From positions 8,990,001-9,054,000 of the forward strand of contig NZ_CP070225.1 in assembly GCF_021631985.1 (NCBI RefSeq): 64,000 nt of DNA. Reading direction: 5' to 3'. Below, piece after piece: positions 61,629 to 64,000 of this stretch. A program made the position numbers and the translations under genes. Position 1 is the stretch's first letter. Each line of letters begins with the position of its first letter. Origin of the DNA: Sandaracinus amylolyticus. Lineage in GTDB: Bacteria; Myxococcota_A; Polyangia; Polyangiales; Sandaracinaceae. The notes beneath the pieces are model-generated. The model saw nothing but the letters and a program-made list of their open reading frames with translations. It had not been told where the DNA came from and searched no databases.

Positions 61629-62384
61629 ATGGCCAGGCTCACCTACGGACAGAAGGCGAAGCGCGTGCTCGTCTTCCTGCTCGCGCTGCGCAACCGCAGC
61701 ATCGCCAGCTCGCTCGCGCGCTACGGGTTCGACGACGCCGAGCTCAAGCTCGGCTGGGAGCACCTCAGCAACTTGAGCCGCGGTCGTCTCGACGTGGTCA
61801 CCACCGCGAGCCCCAAGCTCGTGAACGACGTCGACGCGTTCGAGAACGAGTGGTTCCCGGTCGTCGGCGCGACGCTGCAGCACAAGCACCCCGACGCGCA
61901 CGAGCTCGTGTTCCGCAACCTCTCGCAGGCGACCGGCGCGGGCGCGGTGATCAACGTGCGCACGTTCCTCGAGCGCCTCGAGCGACTGCCGAAGTCGAAG
62001 ACCGAAGGCGGCCTCGGCCGCGAGGGCAAGGTCGCGATGGACCTGCTCGCGAAGCGCGGCCTCACGCCGGACGTCATCGCACCGGTGAAGAAGACGCTCG
62101 ATCGGATCGCGCAGATCGAGCCCGCGACCGCCGCGCCCGAGCGCAATGCGGAACAGGACGCGATCGCCGAGCGGGAGATGTGGGAGTGGTACCTGCAGTG
62201 GAGCGCGATCGCGCGAATCGCCGTGAAGGAGCGGCGACTCTTGAAGCTGATGGGCTTCCTGCAGACGAGCGCAGGAGTCGTGGTGGATCCGGAGCTGGAA
62301 GAAGAGGAGGACGAGGAAGACGGCGGGGAGAGTGACGAGGACGGCGGAGAGGAGGAGGAGAAGCCGGTGACGCCGGCGGCGTGA
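61629..62384 (+). CDS. Hypothetical protein with acidic tail
   Basis: 251 residues, starting MARLTYGQKAKRVLVFLLAL. About 215 residues are helical, with ASSLARYGFDDAELKLGWEHL and WEWYLQWSAIARIAVKERRLLKLMGF as recognisable conserved-looking blocks, but no known domain is identified. The last 35 residues are almost all Glu, Asp and Gly (EEEEDEEDGGESDEDGG), and may interact with basic partners or ions. Earlier in-frame sequence belongs to the repeat array. A perfect terminator follows. Confidence 0.75.
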   Translation: MARLTYGQKAKRVLVFLLALRNRSIASSLARYGFDDAELKLGWEHLSNLSRGRLDVVTTASPKLVNDVDAFENEWFPVVGATLQHKHPDAHELVFRNLSQATGAGAVINVRTFLERLERLPKSKTEGGLGREGKVAMDLLAKRGLTPDVIAPVKKTLDRIAQIEPATAAPERNAEQDAIAEREMWEWYLQWSAIARIAVKERRLLKLMGFLQTSAGVVVDPELEEEEDEEDGGESDEDGGEEEEKPVTPAA

Positions 62385-62405
62385 GAGTGAGAAGGGGAGA
62401 AACGA

Positions 62406-62435
62406 ACGAGCCCGCGGCGTCAGCCGCGGGCTCGT
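62406..62435 (+). terminator. Intrinsic terminator-like hairpin
   Basis: ACGAGCCCGCGGC pairs perfectly with GCCGCGGGCTCGT around a GTCA loop (13 bp), followed by CTTGTAGTTG. It ends the gene at 61629. Confidence 0.8.
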
Positions 62436-62467
62436 CTTGTAGTTGCAGTGGATGCCAGACTCTGCCG

Positions 62468-62929
62468 ATGGGTTCGGATCGGATTGCGTCGCTCGTGGCC
62501 GAGCTGAGCGCGAGGCGCGGAACGCGCGCGTGTCCGTGCTCCGATGTCGAGATCGACACCCTCGAGCGCTCGCTCGGAGCGAAGCTTCCGCGGGCGTATC
62601 GCAGCCTGCTCGCGTGTGATGGCCGCGGCGGGCACCGCATCCTCGAGGGCACGGATTGGACGTACCCATCCATCGTCGAGATCCAGCGTTGGGCGCGGGC
62701 GCTCGCGGAGCGTGACGGGCTCGCGCTTCCGGCTCGCACCCTGATCGTCGCGATGCACCAGGGATATCAGTTCTTCTTCGTCGACCTCGACGACGGAGAA
62801 GACCCTCGTGTCTGGCACTACCTCGAGCGCCGTGGTCGAGCAGTCGAGTTCGCGCCCACGCTCACGGCGGCCGTCGAGGAGCTCGTCGAGTCGGAGCTCG
62901 GGAACAGCGACGACCTTTTCGGCAGATGA
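62468..62929 (+). CDS. SMI1/KNR4-family protein
   Basis: 153 residues. The SMI1/KNR4 pattern is visible: EIDTLERSLGAKLPRAYRSLLACDGRGGHRIL, later IVAMHQGYQFFFVDL and DPRVWHYLERRG. Members often act as immunity proteins against contact-dependent toxins or as scaffold proteins. No toxin gene is next to it here, so an orphan immunity role is only one option. There is no signal peptide. Confidence 0.82.
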   Translation: MGSDRIASLVAELSARRGTRACPCSDVEIDTLERSLGAKLPRAYRSLLACDGRGGHRILEGTDWTYPSIVEIQRWARALAERDGLALPARTLIVAMHQGYQFFFVDLDDGEDPRVWHYLERRGRAVEFAPTLTAAVEELVESELGNSDDLFGR

Positions 62930-62932
62930 GCC

Positions 62933-63313
62933 TCAGCCCTCGGGAATCCGATACACCGCGACCACTCGCTCCCGCGTCGCGTCCACCGCGACCACTGCGG
63001 TGCCGGTCATTCGCGCGGGGAACATCACCGACCAGACTCGCGTCGTGCGCGTCACGTCGGCTTCGGTGCCGCGCAGGTGCTCCCATCCGTGCTCGCGCGC
63101 TTCGCGCGCCAGCTCCGCGCCGGTCGTGAGCGTCGCGCGTGGTGTCGCGCTTCGATCCGCGCCCGGGAGCGCGCTCAGGTGTGACTGCCACGCGCTTCTC
63201 GCGAGCTCGATCGCGCGTGCTTCGGTGACTGGCACGTTCGGTTGGGCGCTCGCGATCGCGCAGCAGAAGAGGGTCGCGAGGATGAGCATCGCGCGGGTCA
63301 TGTCCTTCTTCAC
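62933..63313 (-). CDS. Exported hypothetical protein
   Basis: From GTG at 63313, whose bases GTGA overlap the stop of the next gene (63310), there are 126 residues. The signal peptide runs KKDMTRAMLILATLFCCAIASA, cut before QPNVPV. The mature part (about 100 residues) has an acidic/aromatic mix with strands (VWSVMFPARMTGTAVVAVDA), similar in feel to the PepSY or YpeB-like fold. Function unknown. It is the second gene of a minus-strand pair with the gene at 63310-64000. ATG at 63301 is an alternative start. Confidence 0.65.
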   Translation of the reverse strand: MKKDMTRAMLILATLFCCAIASAQPNVPVTEARAIELARSAWQSHLSALPGADRSATPRATLTTGAELAREAREHGWEHLRGTEADVTRTTRVWSVMFPARMTGTAVVAVDATRERVVAVYRIPEG

Positions 63314-64000
63314 TCCTGCGTGAACACCAGTGAGAGCAGGCTGATGATCGCGACGATCACCAGGATCGCGATCACCGTGTAACAGCCGCGCTGGGCGTTG
63401 CGCTCGTCGCGCAGCTGCTTGCGCGCCTTCACGTCGGCGACCTCGTCGCGGCGGGCTCGGTCCATCGACGTCGCGCTCGGGCCGTCGCGGTAGGCGCTGC
63501 GGGTTCGCGCGTCGCGATCCGCGGCCTCGAACGCCTGGGGTGCTCGCCGCGCGATCGCGACCGCGAGGATGACCAGCGCGCGCACGACCTTCGGGTCCTC
63601 GAGCCAGCTCGGCTTGTCGAGCACGAGGCCTTCGGGGCGCGTGTGCAGGCCGAGCGGCTTCAGCGCGAGCATCTGCTTGCGAACCCGCGCGTCGAGCAGC
63701 GCTTTCACGACGTCGCTCGGGCCCGCCTCGACCAGGAACACGGGATCGAACTGCGGATCGTCGAGGACCAGATCGGTGCCGAGCTGCTCCTCCTCGACGT
63801 CCTTCGCGTCGCGGTCGGTCTGCGCGATCACGCCGAGGTGCAGGTCGTCGCGCACCGCCTGTCCGAGCACCACGATCTCGGTCCACGGATCACGGGTCGA
63901 TCCCGAGCCGCGATCGACGAGACGGATCTCGACGTCGAGCCCGTCGAACGTGCCGCGCGCCGCGTCGTGCTCGCGCGCTCTCACGTCCTCCAGCACGCCG
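63310..64000 (-). CDS. Hypothetical membrane-anchored protein (start beyond right edge)
   Basis: The minus-strand frame is open from 63310 to the right edge, so at least 228 residues are present and the N-terminus may be missing. The N-terminal 130 residues have mixed alpha/beta sequence (DPWTEIVVLGQAVRDDLHLGVIAQTDRD), the rest is charged helix, and the C-terminus is one hydrophobic helix (CYTVIAILVIVAIISLLSLVF) that anchors it. No family recognised. It is linked by GTGA overlap to the next gene. GTG at 63996 is a possible internal start. Confidence 0.65.
   Translation of the reverse strand, partial: GVLEDVRAREHDAARGTFDGLDVEIRLVDRGSGSTRDPWTEIVVLGQAVRDDLHLGVIAQTDRDAKDVEEEQLGTDLVLDDPQFDPVFLVEAGPSDVVKALLDARVRKQMLALKPLGLHTRPEGLVLDKPSWLEDPKVVRALVILAVAIARRAPQAFEAADRDARTRSAYRDGPSATSMDRARRDEVADVKARKQLRDERNAQRGCYTVIAILVIVAIISLLSLVFTQE

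Overview
The window looks like chromosome of a myxobacterium-type delta-proteobacterium (Myxococcota, probably Sandaracinus-like; this is an inference). The support is very high GC with strong G/C third-position bias, three Hanks-type Ser/Thr kinases, many lipoproteins with Asp/Ala/Gly-rich linkers, a C-terminal tail of the MYXO-CTERM type, and dense gene packing with 1-4 bp start/stop overlaps. I see no rRNA, tRNA, CRISPR array, phage or insertion sequence.

Layout. 1-8.7 kb: an OPT-family transporter cut by the left edge, two tandem membrane Ser/Thr kinases, a DAPG-hydrolase-like gene divergent from an AraC regulator, and a receiver protein lacking its phospho-acceptor Asp, convergent with a soluble histidine kinase. 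8.7-20 kb: GH3 glycosidase lipoprotein, a cysteine-dioxygenase/FAD fusion, a catalase-fold protein, a Gre-type factor, an ATP-grasp protein, PhoD phosphatase, a cupin and a DEAD-box helicase. 20-30 kb: two small genes behind a Fur-box-like site, a two-component pair, a copper monooxygenase/cytochrome fusion, a Kef-type antiporter, secreted lipoproteins, a hemerythrin and an aldo/keto reductase. 30-36 kb: surface lipoproteins, two RibD/DHFR-like reductases, an alpha/beta hydrolase and an ECF sigma factor. 36-40.6 kb: a five-gene operon (HTH-PBP regulator, outer-membrane barrel, modABC) with every junction overlapping, most simply a molybdate/oxyanion uptake system with its own outer-membrane pore. 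41-45 kb: kinase, membrane protein and winged-helix protein in one operon. 45-50.6 kb: YfcC-type permease, M20 peptidase, glutaminase and AbgT permease, a likely glutamine / acyl-glutamate utilisation locus. 53-56.4 kb: an ECF42-type sigma factor with two DGPF (YciI-like) proteins and an NmrA-like reductase. 56-64 kb: glycosyltransferase and assorted small proteins, two large arrays of inverted short repeats, and a partial gene at the right edge.

Beyond the genes, four structural signals stand out: (i) a dispersed ~80-90 bp nested-hairpin repeat at four loci (8 copies) whose arms differ between loci but stay complementary; (ii) two intergenic arrays (59.58-60.02 and 61.03-61.60 kb), each built as a pair of opposed arrays of short units; (iii) a shared ECF-like promoter (TGTCGR - 17 bp - CGTCGT) upstream of the DGPF/ECF42 cluster and of a reductase gene 20 kb away; (iv) several Shine-Dalgarno-less starts with a TAnnnT hexamer 6-10 bp upstream, suggesting leaderless transcripts.
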